Shown here piece after piece: positions 53,913 to 62,810 of a stretch of 64,000 nt of DNA (position 1 is the stretch's first letter; each line of letters opens with the position of its first letter). The stretch is taken from NCBI GenBank assembly GCA_025963285.1, contig JAOPUX010000064.1:1-64000 (forward strand), given 5' to 3'. Under the pieces are notes generated by a model. It was not told where the DNA came from. It saw only the letters and a program-made list of their open reading frames with translations, and ran no database searches. Source of the DNA: Jatrophihabitans sp. Lineage in GTDB: Bacteria > Actinomycetota > Actinomycetes > Mycobacteriales > Jatrophihabitantaceae. Made by a program: the position numbers and the translations under genes.

Positions 53913-54962
53913 ATGGCTGATGTCAGCCTGCTCGGTTCCTACGTGATTCCCGGCCCGTCCACCGAAGCACGGCGGGCCGTTGCGGAGGCTCAGGCCGCCG
54001 ACCGGCTCGGCATGGGCGCGGTGTGGGAGTCGGAGCTACAGAGCATCGTGAAGGACGCAGGCGCGATCTGCGGCTATCTGGGTCACGCGACCGAGAACAT
54101 CCGAATCGGCACGAGCATCACCCATCTGACCCTGCGGCACCCCATGATCCAGGCTTCATGGGGCGCCACCATGCAGGCCCTGACCGGCAACCGCTACGAG
54201 TTCGGCTTCGGCCGGTCGTTCAAGATGCTCTTCGCCAGTTACGGGGCGCCAGCCCCGACCCTGCAGATGATGGCTGACTACGCGATGATTCTGCGCCAGA
54301 TCTGGCGCGGCGAGCCCGTCACCTACGACGGGCCAGCGGGCAAGTACACCGACATGGTCTTTCGAGACCGGCCCGACGACCTCGTCCCACCGCCGATGCA
54401 TCTCGCCGCGATCGGGCCCAAGACCCTCGAGCTCGCCGGGCGGCACTTCGACGGCGTGTTCTTCCACCCGTTCATGACCCCCCGGGCCGTCGCCGCCAAG
54501 GCCAAGATCGTCCGCGATTCGGCCGAGCGAGCCGGTCGCGATCCCTCGTCGCTGAAGATCTATCACGAGCTGGTCACCGCGCCCGACATGGAGCAGGAGG
54601 AGATCGACGAGGTGGTAGGTGCGCGGATCGCGGCCTACTTCTCGATGCCGGGACTCGGCGACCTGATCCTGGACGCGAACGGATGGGACGGGTCGCGCCT
54701 GGACGCCTACCGCGAGACCCTGGCCAGCAGCATCGCCGCAAATGAGAGCGGCGAGCGAAAGCTCTCCGGCCGAAAGCTCTACATCGACGCCGGCAAGCAC
54801 TTCCCACCCGAATGGATCGCCGAGTCGGCAGTCGTCGGCACGGCCAGCGAGTGCGCGGAAGGGATCACCCGGTTCATTGACGCTGGTGCCGACGAGGTCA
54901 TCCTGCACGGCGTCACGGCAGACCGGCTCGGGCCGACGACGACCGCCTTCGCCAAGCTCTAG
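53913..54962 (+). CDS. LLM-class flavoprotein (second)
   Basis: A 349-residue luciferase-like oxidoreductase: MGAVWESELQSIV, LTGNRYEFGFGRSFKML, PPPMHLAAIGPKTLELAG and GVFFHPFMTPRAV. Probably F420-dependent, as for most actinobacterial members; FMN cannot be excluded. It is followed by genes for ferredoxin and FprA on the same strand. Confidence 0.87.
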   Translation: MADVSLLGSYVIPGPSTEARRAVAEAQAADRLGMGAVWESELQSIVKDAGAICGYLGHATENIRIGTSITHLTLRHPMIQASWGATMQALTGNRYEFGFGRSFKMLFASYGAPAPTLQMMADYAMILRQIWRGEPVTYDGPAGKYTDMVFRDRPDDLVPPPMHLAAIGPKTLELAGRHFDGVFFHPFMTPRAVAAKAKIVRDSAERAGRDPSSLKIYHELVTAPDMEQEEIDEVVGARIAAYFSMPGLGDLILDANGWDGSRLDAYRETLASSIAANESGERKLSGRKLYIDAGKHFPPEWIAESAVVGTASECAEGITRFIDAGADEVILHGVTADRLGPTTTAFAKL

Positions 54963-54992
54963 ACCCGAGCCGAACTTCTTCAGGGGTAGATC

Positions 54993-55322
54993 GTGACGTA
55001 CGTAATCGGACTGAACTGCGTTGATACGAAGGACCGAACCTGCATCGAACACTGCCCGGTCGACTGCATCTACGAGGGCGACCGGATGCTCTACATCCAC
55101 CCCGAGGAGTGCATCGACTGCGGCGCGTGCGAGCCGGTCTGCCCGGTCGACGCGATCGTCTACGAGTCCGATGCCACGGACGGCGACCTAGTGTTCGCCG
55201 AGGCGGCCCGCACGCTCTTCGAGGCGCTCGGCTCCCCGGGCGGCTCGGCCAAGACCGGGTTGGTTCCCGATCCTGACGTCATCGCAGAGCTGCCCCCGAA
55301 GCCGGCCAGGGCGTCGAATTGA
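54993..55322 (+). CDS. fdxA: 7Fe/8Fe ferredoxin, FdxA type
   Basis: A 109-residue dicluster ferredoxin: DRTCIEHCPVDCIY for one cluster and ECIDCGACEPVCPVDAI for the other, with the FdxA-type C-terminal extension. GTG start 54993 after CAGGGG. Overlaps the reductase gene (TTGA), so it is almost certainly reduced by that enzyme. Could serve a P450 or the Rieske oxygenase. Confidence 0.94.
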   Translation: MTYVIGLNCVDTKDRTCIEHCPVDCIYEGDRMLYIHPEECIDCGACEPVCPVDAIVYESDATDGDLVFAEAARTLFEALGSPGGSAKTGLVPDPDVIAELPPKPARASN

Positions 55323-56668
55323 ACGGCCTGGACAAGGTGGACGAGCTACGAGTTGCCGTGATCGGCTCTGGCCCCGCGGGTCTCTACGCGGCGTCTGCGC
55401 TCACCGACCTCGACAACGTCTCGGTGGATGTCATCGATCGCCTGCCCACCCCGTTCGGTCTCGTGCGATACGGCGTGGCGCCGGACCACTTCAAGATCAA
55501 GTCTGTTGCCGACACCCTGCGAAAGGTGTTGCAACGCGATCGGGTGCGCTTCCTCGGCAACGTCACCTTCGGCGTCGATCTCTCGATCGCCGACCTCCAC
55601 CAGCACTACGACGCCTTCGTCGTCGCCAACGGAGCGGCCCTGGATCGGCGCCTCGGCGTCCCCGGCGAGGACCTCTCCGGCAGCTTCTCGGCAACCGACT
55701 TCGTCGCCTGGTACAGCGGCCACCCTGACACCGCCATCGAGCGGTTCAGCCTGGCCGCGCGCGCGGTAGCCGTCATCGGGGTCGGCAATGTCGCCGTCGA
55801 CATCGTCCGGATCCTGGCCAAGACGGCTGCCGAGCTGCGGGCGACCGACATGCCCGACACCGTGCTGGACGTGCTGGCCGCCAGCCAGCTCGAGGACCTG
55901 CACCTCATCGGCCGCAGGGGGCCCGCCTACGCAAAGTTCACGACCAAGGAGCTTCGAGAGCTGGGCGAACTGACGAACGCCGATGTGATCGTCGATCCCG
56001 ATGACCTCGTGGTCGACGACGAGGCCCGCGCCGTTCTCGACGGCAGCCCTAACGCCCGACGCAACCTCGAGGTCCTCGAGGCCTGGGCACAGCGGGAGCC
56101 GTCGGGACGACCGCGGCGCATCCACCTGCGGTTCGGGCTGAGCCCCGTCGAGATCACCGGCGCCCGCGAGGTCGACGGCATCGTGCTCACCGGCAGGGCC
56201 GGCAGCGGCAACACCGTGCTTCCGGTCCAGATGGTGCTACGCGCCATCGGCTACCGGGGCAGCGCTGTCCCGGGACTTCCCTTCGACGACGAGCGCGGAG
56301 TCATTCCCAACGATGCGGGACGCATCCTGCGCGACGGCGTGCCCAGCGATCGGGAGTACGTGGCCGGATGGATCAAGCGCGGCCCGACCGGCGTCATCGG
56401 CACGAACAAGGGCGACGCCACGGAGACGGTGCGCAGCCTCCTCGAGGACGGACCCGGGCGGCGGGCGCGGGCGAGCGAGCGACGCCCCGACGCCATCCTC
56501 GACCTCCTGCGCAGCCGATCGGTGCACGTCGTGGACCAGCGCGGCTGGGATGCAATCGACCGAAACGAGATCGCGCGCGGGCTGGCACGCGATGCCGAGC
56601 GGGTGAAGATCGCTGAGCTGCACCTGCTCCTCGCTGCGGCACTGCAGGGGCAGAACGAATCACCCTGA
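55319..56668 (+). CDS. fprA: FprA-type NADPH-ferredoxin reductase
   Basis: A 449-residue adrenodoxin-reductase-like flavoprotein: FAD motif VAVIGSGPAGLYAASAL, the family-specific FGLVRYGVAPDH, NADPH motif VIGVGNVAVDIVRIL, LIGRRGPAYAKFT and the C-terminal AGWIKRGPTGVIGTNKGDA. The start is probably TTG 55319 overlapping the ferredoxin stop; GTG 55337 is an alternative. It transfers electrons from NADPH to the coupled ferredoxin. Confidence 0.94.
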   Translation: MNGLDKVDELRVAVIGSGPAGLYAASALTDLDNVSVDVIDRLPTPFGLVRYGVAPDHFKIKSVADTLRKVLQRDRVRFLGNVTFGVDLSIADLHQHYDAFVVANGAALDRRLGVPGEDLSGSFSATDFVAWYSGHPDTAIERFSLAARAVAVIGVGNVAVDIVRILAKTAAELRATDMPDTVLDVLAASQLEDLHLIGRRGPAYAKFTTKELRELGELTNADVIVDPDDLVVDDEARAVLDGSPNARRNLEVLEAWAQREPSGRPRRIHLRFGLSPVEITGAREVDGIVLTGRAGSGNTVLPVQMVLRAIGYRGSAVPGLPFDDERGVIPNDAGRILRDGVPSDREYVAGWIKRGPTGVIGTNKGDATETVRSLLEDGPGRRARASERRPDAILDLLRSRSVHVVDQRGWDAIDRNEIARGLARDAERVKIAELHLLLAAALQGQNESP

Positions 56669-56676
56669 CGCCCGCC

Positions 56677-56707
56677 GGACGTGCCTGTCTCACGGGACGG
56701 CACGTCC
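56677..56707. terminator. Hairpin after the fprA gene
   Basis: GGACGTGCC (56677-56685) pairs with GGCACGTCC (56699-56707), extended inside by GTC/GAC with one bulge. It probably separates the redox pair from the CoA-transferase operon. Confidence 0.6.
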
Positions 56708-56773
56708 TCGTTGTCGCGGGCAGCGCCAGGGTGAGAGCGTTCAGGCCACCGACCACCCCCAGGAGCATCCTCG

Positions 56774-59131
56774 ATGACGGACGCCAACGTCTCCAACACC
56801 CCCAACGGCCCTCTCGGCTGGCTGCGCGTCGTCGATCTCGCCGATCTGCGCGGATCCATGTGCGGCCGTATCCTCGCCGACCTCGGAGCCGACGTGATCC
56901 ACGTGGAGCGACCGGGGACACCGGCCGAGACGATCACCTCTACGGCGTACCGCTACCGCAACGCCAACAAGCGGGGGACGACACTGGACCTCGGCTCGAT
57001 CGCGGGTGACGACCGTCTGCACGTGCTGCTGAGCGACGCCGACGTCCTGATCGAGAACTTCGACCTGTCCGAGCGCGCGTCGCTCGGGCTCGCGCCCGAC
57101 GTGGTGGCCACCCGGTACCCGCAGCTCGTCCACATCGCGCTCACCGACCTCGGGCTGAGTGGCCCCCGCGCCGGATGGCACCTCGAGGCACTGCCCGCCC
57201 TTGCATCGTCCGGGGCGCTGTTCGCCTCCGGTCCGCTCGAGTTCCCACCATGCAACGCGCCTGGATACGTGGCCCACGACTGCGCCTCCCTGTACGGCGC
57301 CATCGCGGCCGTGGCCGGCGTCCTCGACCGCGCCCGCAACGGCGCCGGGCAACTGTTCGAGATCTCCACCCAGGAGGCGGCGCTGCACGCGACCGTCCCG
57401 TGGTCGATCCCGCTGCGCGACTACCAGCGTTTCATCCCGGAGCTTCCGGCCGAAGGCAAGCGCAACGGCGATGGCACCTACTGGGTGCTGCCCGCCTCCG
57501 ACGGGTATGTCCGCACCGTCCCGGGCACCAACCGGCACTGGGACGGCTTCGTGAAGCTCCTCGGTTCACCCGAGGCGCTGCTTGACGAGGCCTGGCACGA
57601 TCGCGGTTTCCGCATCATGAACAGCGACGTCGTCCGGATGGTCGCGCAGGACTCGATGACCGACCGGACCCGCGAGCAGCTCTTCGAGGAGTCGCTGGGC
57701 CTCGCCCCGCTGGGCATCATGCAGACGGTCCGCGAGTTCGTCGACCACCCACAGACCAAGCACCGGAAGTTCTTCATCGAGACCGGTTTCGAGGGAATCG
57801 GCGATGCACCCTTCGCCCGGCACCCCGTCAACCTCGCGGCTACGCCTGCCTCGATCCGACGCGCCGCCCCGGCTCCCGGCGAGGACGCCGAGGGCTTCGC
57901 GCCGCGCACCGAGCAGGGCGCAGCGAAGGTCGCGGCCGACACCGGATACCTGCTGTCCGGTCTGCGCGTCATCGAGATCACCGCGGGTCAGCTCGTGCCC
58001 GAGCTCTGCGGCATGCTCTCCGACTTCGGGGCCGACATCATCAAGATCGAGTCGCGGGCGCACCCCGATCTGCTCCGTGGCGTCAATGAGGCGACCATGA
58101 ACAAGGGGTTCGCCTTCAACACCGGCGGCCGCGGTCGGCGCAGCGTAGCCATCGACCTCACGAACCCTGAGGGCCGGGAACTCGCCAAGCAGCTGTGCGC
58201 GGACGCCGACATCATCGCCGAGAACCAGCGCGGCGGAGTCCTCGACCGGCTCGGGCTCAGCTACGACGAGATCAAGAAGATCAACCCGGACATCATCTAC
58301 GTCTCCTCCCAGGGCTACGGCCGAGGCGGGCCGTTCGGTGAGATGCAGGCATACGGGCCGCTCAACGCAGGATTCGCCGGAGCCCACCTCATGTGGAACC
58401 ACCCGGAGGCGCCGTACCCGAGCGGCACCACGCTGACGTACCCGGACGCCATCGGCGGCAAGCTGCTCACCGTTGCCGTCCTTGCCGCCCTGAACCATCG
58501 CGCTGCCACCGGCGAGGGGCAATACCTGGAGATGGCGCAGACCGAACTCGTCGCCTACTTCTTCGGGCAGGCCTACCTCGACGCGGCGCAGGCCGGGGCC
58601 GACCCGGTTCCACTCGGCAACCGAAACCCGGACGCGGCGCCGCACGGCGTCTACCCGTCAGCCGGGGACGACGAATGGGTCGCCATCGCCGTAGCCGACG
58701 ACTCCGCTTGGGACAGCCTCTGCAAGACCCTCGGCTGGGAGGATGGCTGGGCGCAGTGGCCACTGAGCCGCCGGCTCGCTGAACAGGATCACATCGACGA
58801 GCGGCTGTCGGCGTGGACCCGCACGCTCGACAAGGGCAGGGCTGCCGAGCTCCTCCAGGAGAACGGCGTATCAGCCATGCCCGTGATGGGTCCCGACGAC
58901 CAGCACGCGGATCCGCATCTCACCGAGCGCGAGTACATCATCGAGCTCATCCACCCCGAGGTCGGGCCCGAGCACTATGCCGGCAACCCGATCCGGCCGA
59001 GTCGGCTACCCATGCGGGTCGGAGCCAGCGCTCCCGGGCTGGGTCAGCACACGGCCGAGATCCTCAAAGAGGTCCTTGGCCTCGACGAGCCCACGATCGA
59101 CGACCTAGTCGTCCGCGGCGTGTGCCGCTGA
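56774..59131 (+). CDS. Fused double CaiB/BaiF CoA transferase
   Basis: A 785-residue protein with two complete class III CoA transferase domains in tandem: about 15-370 (LRVVDLADLRGSMCGRILADLG, DVIHVERPG) and 395-770 (LRVIEITAGQLVPELCGMLSDF, DIIKIESRAHPD). Most relatives are about 400-residue homodimers with interlocked rings; the fusion makes one chain with two unequal halves. The C-terminal half is more typical (GEGQYLEMAQTELVAYF). ATG 56774 follows AGGAGC. The stop overlaps the next gene (TGATG). It may activate an acid by CoA exchange instead of ATP use. Confidence 0.92.
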   Translation: MTDANVSNTPNGPLGWLRVVDLADLRGSMCGRILADLGADVIHVERPGTPAETITSTAYRYRNANKRGTTLDLGSIAGDDRLHVLLSDADVLIENFDLSERASLGLAPDVVATRYPQLVHIALTDLGLSGPRAGWHLEALPALASSGALFASGPLEFPPCNAPGYVAHDCASLYGAIAAVAGVLDRARNGAGQLFEISTQEAALHATVPWSIPLRDYQRFIPELPAEGKRNGDGTYWVLPASDGYVRTVPGTNRHWDGFVKLLGSPEALLDEAWHDRGFRIMNSDVVRMVAQDSMTDRTREQLFEESLGLAPLGIMQTVREFVDHPQTKHRKFFIETGFEGIGDAPFARHPVNLAATPASIRRAAPAPGEDAEGFAPRTEQGAAKVAADTGYLLSGLRVIEITAGQLVPELCGMLSDFGADIIKIESRAHPDLLRGVNEATMNKGFAFNTGGRGRRSVAIDLTNPEGRELAKQLCADADIIAENQRGGVLDRLGLSYDEIKKINPDIIYVSSQGYGRGGPFGEMQAYGPLNAGFAGAHLMWNHPEAPYPSGTTLTYPDAIGGKLLTVAVLAALNHRAATGEGQYLEMAQTELVAYFFGQAYLDAAQAGADPVPLGNRNPDAAPHGVYPSAGDDEWVAIAVADDSAWDSLCKTLGWEDGWAQWPLSRRLAEQDHIDERLSAWTRTLDKGRAAELLQENGVSAMPVMGPDDQHADPHLTEREYIIELIHPEVGPEHYAGNPIRPSRLPMRVGASAPGLGQHTAEILKEVLGLDEPTIDDLVVRGVCR

Positions 59132-60636
59132 TGTCGGGACCCGTCCCGAGTTTCACCCCCCAACTACTGATCAACGGATTGCTGACGCCGGCCCGGTCAG
59201 GACGGACCTTCTCCAACGTCGATCCGTACCGCGAGGTCGAGATCGGCCAGACACCCGACGCCGGGGTGGAGGACGTCGAAGCCGCGGTCGCTGCGGCCAG
59301 CATCGCGTTCCGCGAATTGACGTGGTCCAAGGACCACGCATTCCGCGCGAGGTGCATCGAGCAGCTCCGCTCTGCGATGCAGCGACACATCGAGGAACTG
59401 CGCGAGATCCTGGTGGCCGAGGTCGGTTGTCCGATCTTCATGACGAGACAGTTTCAGCTCGAACTGCCGGTGGACGAACTCACCGACTGGGTCGAACTCG
59501 CGGAGCGCTACGCCTTCGAGTCGGAGCTCCCACCGCACCCGGCCATGGCGGTGGCGAACGCGCGTCTGCTGATCCGCGAACCATGGGGCGTATGCGCGTT
59601 GATCACGCCGTACAACTACCCGATCCAGCAGCTCTGCTACAAGGTTGGTCCTGCGCTAGCCGCCGGCAACACCATCGTGCTCAAGCCCTCCCCCCTCACG
59701 CCGTGGACGGCCGCTTTCGTCGGCAAACTGGTCGCCGAGGAGACCGACATTCCGGCCGGGGTCTTCAATGTGATCACCAGCTCCGAGGCCCGGGTCAGCG
59801 AGGCGCTGGTCGCGCACCCGGCCGTCGAGATGATCCACTTCACGGGGTCGACCGACGTCGGCAAGCGGATCATGGCGATCGCCGCCACCGGAGTGAAGAA
59901 GGTGGCTCTTGAGCTGGGGGGCAAGTCGGCGAGCATCGCGCTCGAGGACGCCGACGTCGAAGCAGTCGTCCGGTTCAACGTCCCCCGCACGGCACGTCAC
60001 TCCGGCCAGGGATGCACCAACCTCACCCGGCTCCTCCTCCCCCGGGCCAAGTACGAGATGGGCCTCGAGATCGCGGCGCAGGTCGGCCCGCAGGTCACCT
60101 GGGGGGATCCGCGTGACCCCGGGACGCACATGGGTCCGCAGATCAGCCGAGTACACCAGGAGCGCGTCCTAGGGATGATCGACACCGCCCGCGGCGAGGG
60201 AGGCCGGATCGTCACCGGCGGTGGTATCCCGTCCGGCGCCGACACCGGCTACTTCGTCGAGGCGACGGTCATCGCCGATGTCCACCCCGACTCGACGATC
60301 GCGCAGGAGGAGGTGTTCGGCCCCGTCCTTGCGGTCATTCCCTACGACAGCGAGGAGGAGGCGGTGGCAATCGCCAACAACTCCCGCTACGGCCTGTCCG
60401 GTGCGGTGTGGTCGGCCTCTGACGAGCACGCTCTCGCCGTCGCCAAGCGGATACGCACGGGGACCATGGACGTCAACGGCGCCACCTGGTTCGCCCGTGA
60501 CACACCGTTCGGCGGGATGAAGCAGAGCGGGCTCGGCCGGGAGTGGGGCGAGGCCGGCTTTGAGGAGTACCTGGACGTGCGGGTCATCGGCTACCCGCTG
60601 CGCGACCCGGCCGCCTCGCAAACTACGTCAAACTAA
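59131..60636 (+). CDS. Aldehyde dehydrogenase (module 2, second)
   Basis: A 501-residue NAD(P) aldehyde dehydrogenase: ITPYNYPIQQL, LELGGKSASIALEDAD with the Glu, and Cys295 in SGQGCTNLTRL. ATG 59131 overlaps the CoA transferase stop; a far longer upstream frame is not conserved. Co-translated with the CoA transferase and followed by an alcohol-oxidising SDR 10 bases later, so the three may convert an alcohol to acid to acyl-CoA. Confidence 0.94.
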   Translation: MSGPVPSFTPQLLINGLLTPARSGRTFSNVDPYREVEIGQTPDAGVEDVEAAVAAASIAFRELTWSKDHAFRARCIEQLRSAMQRHIEELREILVAEVGCPIFMTRQFQLELPVDELTDWVELAERYAFESELPPHPAMAVANARLLIREPWGVCALITPYNYPIQQLCYKVGPALAAGNTIVLKPSPLTPWTAAFVGKLVAEETDIPAGVFNVITSSEARVSEALVAHPAVEMIHFTGSTDVGKRIMAIAATGVKKVALELGGKSASIALEDADVEAVVRFNVPRTARHSGQGCTNLTRLLLPRAKYEMGLEIAAQVGPQVTWGDPRDPGTHMGPQISRVHQERVLGMIDTARGEGGRIVTGGGIPSGADTGYFVEATVIADVHPDSTIAQEEVFGPVLAVIPYDSEEEAVAIANNSRYGLSGAVWSASDEHALAVAKRIRTGTMDVNGATWFARDTPFGGMKQSGLGREWGEAGFEEYLDVRVIGYPLRDPAASQTTSN

Positions 60637-60646
60637 GGGGCACGGA

Positions 60647-61468
60647 ATGGGAACGCTCGAGGGCAAGGTCGCATTCATCACCGGAGCAGCTCGTGGCCAG
60701 GGTCGCTCGCATGCGGTTCGCCTCGCCGAAGAAGGCGCCGACATCATCGGTGTAGACATCTGCGACCAGATCTCGACCGTCACCTACCCGATGGCATCGC
60801 GGGACGACCTGGACGAGACCGTGGAGATGGTGGAGAAGCTCGGCCGGCGCATGGTCACCAGCGTCGTCGATGTCCGGGATGAGCAGGCACTGTCGGCCGC
60901 CTTGGCCGAGGGCGTCGAATCGCTGGGCCGCCTCGACATCATCCTCGCCAATGCGGGCATCATGTTCCAGGGTCTGGGCCAGGGCAGGGACCACGAGGCG
61001 TTCCGCGACGCGATCGACGTGATGCTCGTCGGGGTGTGGAACACCATCCAGGCCGGGCTCCCCACCCTCGTCGAGCAGGGCGACGGTGGGAGCATCGTGA
61101 TCACCAGCTCGGTGAACGGGCTCAAGGGCATGGTCGCCGGGACGAACGGCGGGAACTTCGGCTATGCCGCTGCCAAGCACGGGGTGGTCGGACTCATGCG
61201 CATGTACGCCAACTACCTCGCACCACACAGCATCCGGGTCAACACCGTCCACCCGACAGGTGTGGACACCCCGATGCTCGTCGGATTCGACACCTCAGCC
61301 GCCACCGCGAATCCTGCGCTGGCGGCAGGGCTCGGCAATCCGATGCCGGTAGGCCGGATTGAGCCGATCGACGTCAGCAATGCGATCGTGTACCTCGTCT
61401 CCGACGCAGGCCGCTACGTGACGGGCGTTGCGCTGCCGGTCGATGCCGGCATGGTCAACAAGGCTTGA
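60647..61468 (+). CDS. Mycofactocin-type short-chain dehydrogenase (second)
   Basis: A 273-residue SDR with the mycofactocin-type start GTLEGKVAFITGAARGQGRS, VDICDQI, the insert before VRDEQAL, NAGIMFQG and YAAAKHGVVGLMR, plus GRYVTGVALPVDAGMVNKA at the end. Closely related to 14418-15236. ATG 60647 follows AAGGGG. Likely oxidises a secondary or allylic alcohol with a bound nicotinamide. Confidence 0.92.
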   Translation: MGTLEGKVAFITGAARGQGRSHAVRLAEEGADIIGVDICDQISTVTYPMASRDDLDETVEMVEKLGRRMVTSVVDVRDEQALSAALAEGVESLGRLDIILANAGIMFQGLGQGRDHEAFRDAIDVMLVGVWNTIQAGLPTLVEQGDGGSIVITSSVNGLKGMVAGTNGGNFGYAAAKHGVVGLMRMYANYLAPHSIRVNTVHPTGVDTPMLVGFDTSAATANPALAAGLGNPMPVGRIEPIDVSNAIVYLVSDAGRYVTGVALPVDAGMVNKA

Positions 61469-61476
61469 TCACGCCT

Positions 61477-61503
61477 GACTGGCTCGCTCCGAAGGCGCCA
61501 GTC
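61477..61503. terminator. Weak hairpin between convergent SDR and monooxygenase genes
   Basis: GACTGGC (61477-61483) and GCCAGTC (61497-61503) form a 7-bp stem with a 13-base loop. Confidence 0.35.
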
Positions 61504-61556
61504 CTAGCGTCGAACCGGGACGTTCGCCGGCGGATCGTTCTCGTCTGACACGACGG

Positions 61557-62729
61557 TCAGAAGACCACGCCGGGAGGCAGCGGCAAGCCGAACGTGCTCG
61601 ATCCGTAGGTCAGGTGGACCGGCTCGGCAACGTTGCACAGATGGTTCATCGCCGCGTGCAGATCACGCCAGAATCGCTGTAGCGGATTGTTCAGTCTGAT
61701 CGATCCGCCGCCCGCATGGGCGAACAGCGAGTCCACGGCGTGCACTGCACGGGCCGCCGCGGCTACCTGGTTGCGCCGAGCGGATATCCGCTGCTCGAGA
61801 GACAGGGAACCCCCGGCCGCCACCACCTGGTACATCTGATCGATGTCAGAGAGGAAGTGCGCGCGGCTGGCCTGGATGTCGGCCGCTGCAGCGCTGAAGC
61901 TCACGAGCTGGAACGGGTCGCTCGCGACACGCTCACCGAAGATGCTGACCCGATCACGGGTGTAGTCGACGAACGCGGCGAGCGCTCCCTCGGCGATGCC
62001 CAGGGTCGAGGCGAGGATCGCGCCCGGGAAGATGATGCCGAACGGCAGCGCGTACGACGGGTTGTCCCGCCCGATCGCGCGGGCGGCGGTGCCGTCGGAG
62101 AAGTCCGCCACGTCCACGACCCGGTAGTCCGGAACGAAGGCATCGCGAACGATGACGTCCTTGCTTCCGCTTCCCTTCAGTCCCATGACCTCCCACGAGT
62201 CGGCAACGGTCTCGTAGTCGCCCTTGGGGAGGATGAAGTGCCTGACCTGCGGCGGGGAGGTAACGGCGCCGTCGGCGTCGGTCAACATGCCGCCGAGGAT
62301 CACCCACTCGGCATGGTCGTTGCCTGTCGAGAACGGCCACTGGCCCGAGAACGTATAACCGCCGGCGGTCGGCCGAGCGCGGCCGAACGGCGCGTAGGGA
62401 GACGCGACCCAGGTATCCGGATCCGTCCCCCAGATCTCAGCCTGGGCGCGCTTGTCGATCTGGCCCAACTGCCAGGGATGCACGCCGACCACGCCGGCCA
62501 CCCACCCAGCCGAGCCGGAGTGGGTGCCGATCTGCATGACAGCTTCGAAGAACTCGTTCGGGTGGGCCTCGTAGCCACCGAACTCGGCTGGCTGGAGCAG
62601 CCGGATGACTCCGACGTCGCGCAACAGTTGTGCGGTCTCGTCGCTAAGCCGTCCCAGCTGGTCTGACTCGTCGCTGAACCGGGCCAGCCGGTCTGCCGCC
62701 TTCTCGATCCGCTCCAGTACGACTGTCAT
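61557..62729 (-). CDS. HsaA-like flavin-dependent monooxygenase, oxygenase component
   Basis: A 390-residue acyl-CoA-dehydrogenase-fold group D flavoprotein: LQPAEFGGYEAHPNEF, GSAGWVAGVVGVHPWQLG, FSGQWPFSTGNDHAEW, SWEVMGLKGSGSKDV and IRLNNPLQRFWRDLHAAMNH. These are the signatures of HsaA/HpaH-type two-component phenol hydroxylases rather than true acyl-CoA dehydrogenases. It would make a catechol from a phenol for the extradiol enzyme. No flavin reductase partner gene (HsaB) is in the window. Confidence 0.9.
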   Translation of the reverse strand: MTVVLERIEKAADRLARFSDESDQLGRLSDETAQLLRDVGVIRLLQPAEFGGYEAHPNEFFEAVMQIGTHSGSAGWVAGVVGVHPWQLGQIDKRAQAEIWGTDPDTWVASPYAPFGRARPTAGGYTFSGQWPFSTGNDHAEWVILGGMLTDADGAVTSPPQVRHFILPKGDYETVADSWEVMGLKGSGSKDVIVRDAFVPDYRVVDVADFSDGTAARAIGRDNPSYALPFGIIFPGAILASTLGIAEGALAAFVDYTRDRVSIFGERVASDPFQLVSFSAAAADIQASRAHFLSDIDQMYQVVAAGGSLSLEQRISARRNQVAAAARAVHAVDSLFAHAGGGSIRLNNPLQRFWRDLHAAMNHLCNVAEPVHLTYGSSTFGLPLPPGVVF

Positions 62730-62768
62730 GCGAAGCTCCTCTTCCAGTGCTAGATGGTGAACCCGGAT

Positions 62769-62796
62769 GGGCCAGGTGCGCTAACGCACCTGGCCC
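62769..62796. terminator. Terminator hairpin after the solute-binding protein gene
   Basis: GGGCCAGGTGCG (62769-62780) and CGCACCTGGCCC (62785-62796) form a perfect 12-bp stem with a CTAA loop, 14 bases past the stop of the leftward gene at 62811. Confidence 0.78.
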
Positions 62797-62810
62797 ACCC
62801 GGGGCGACAC

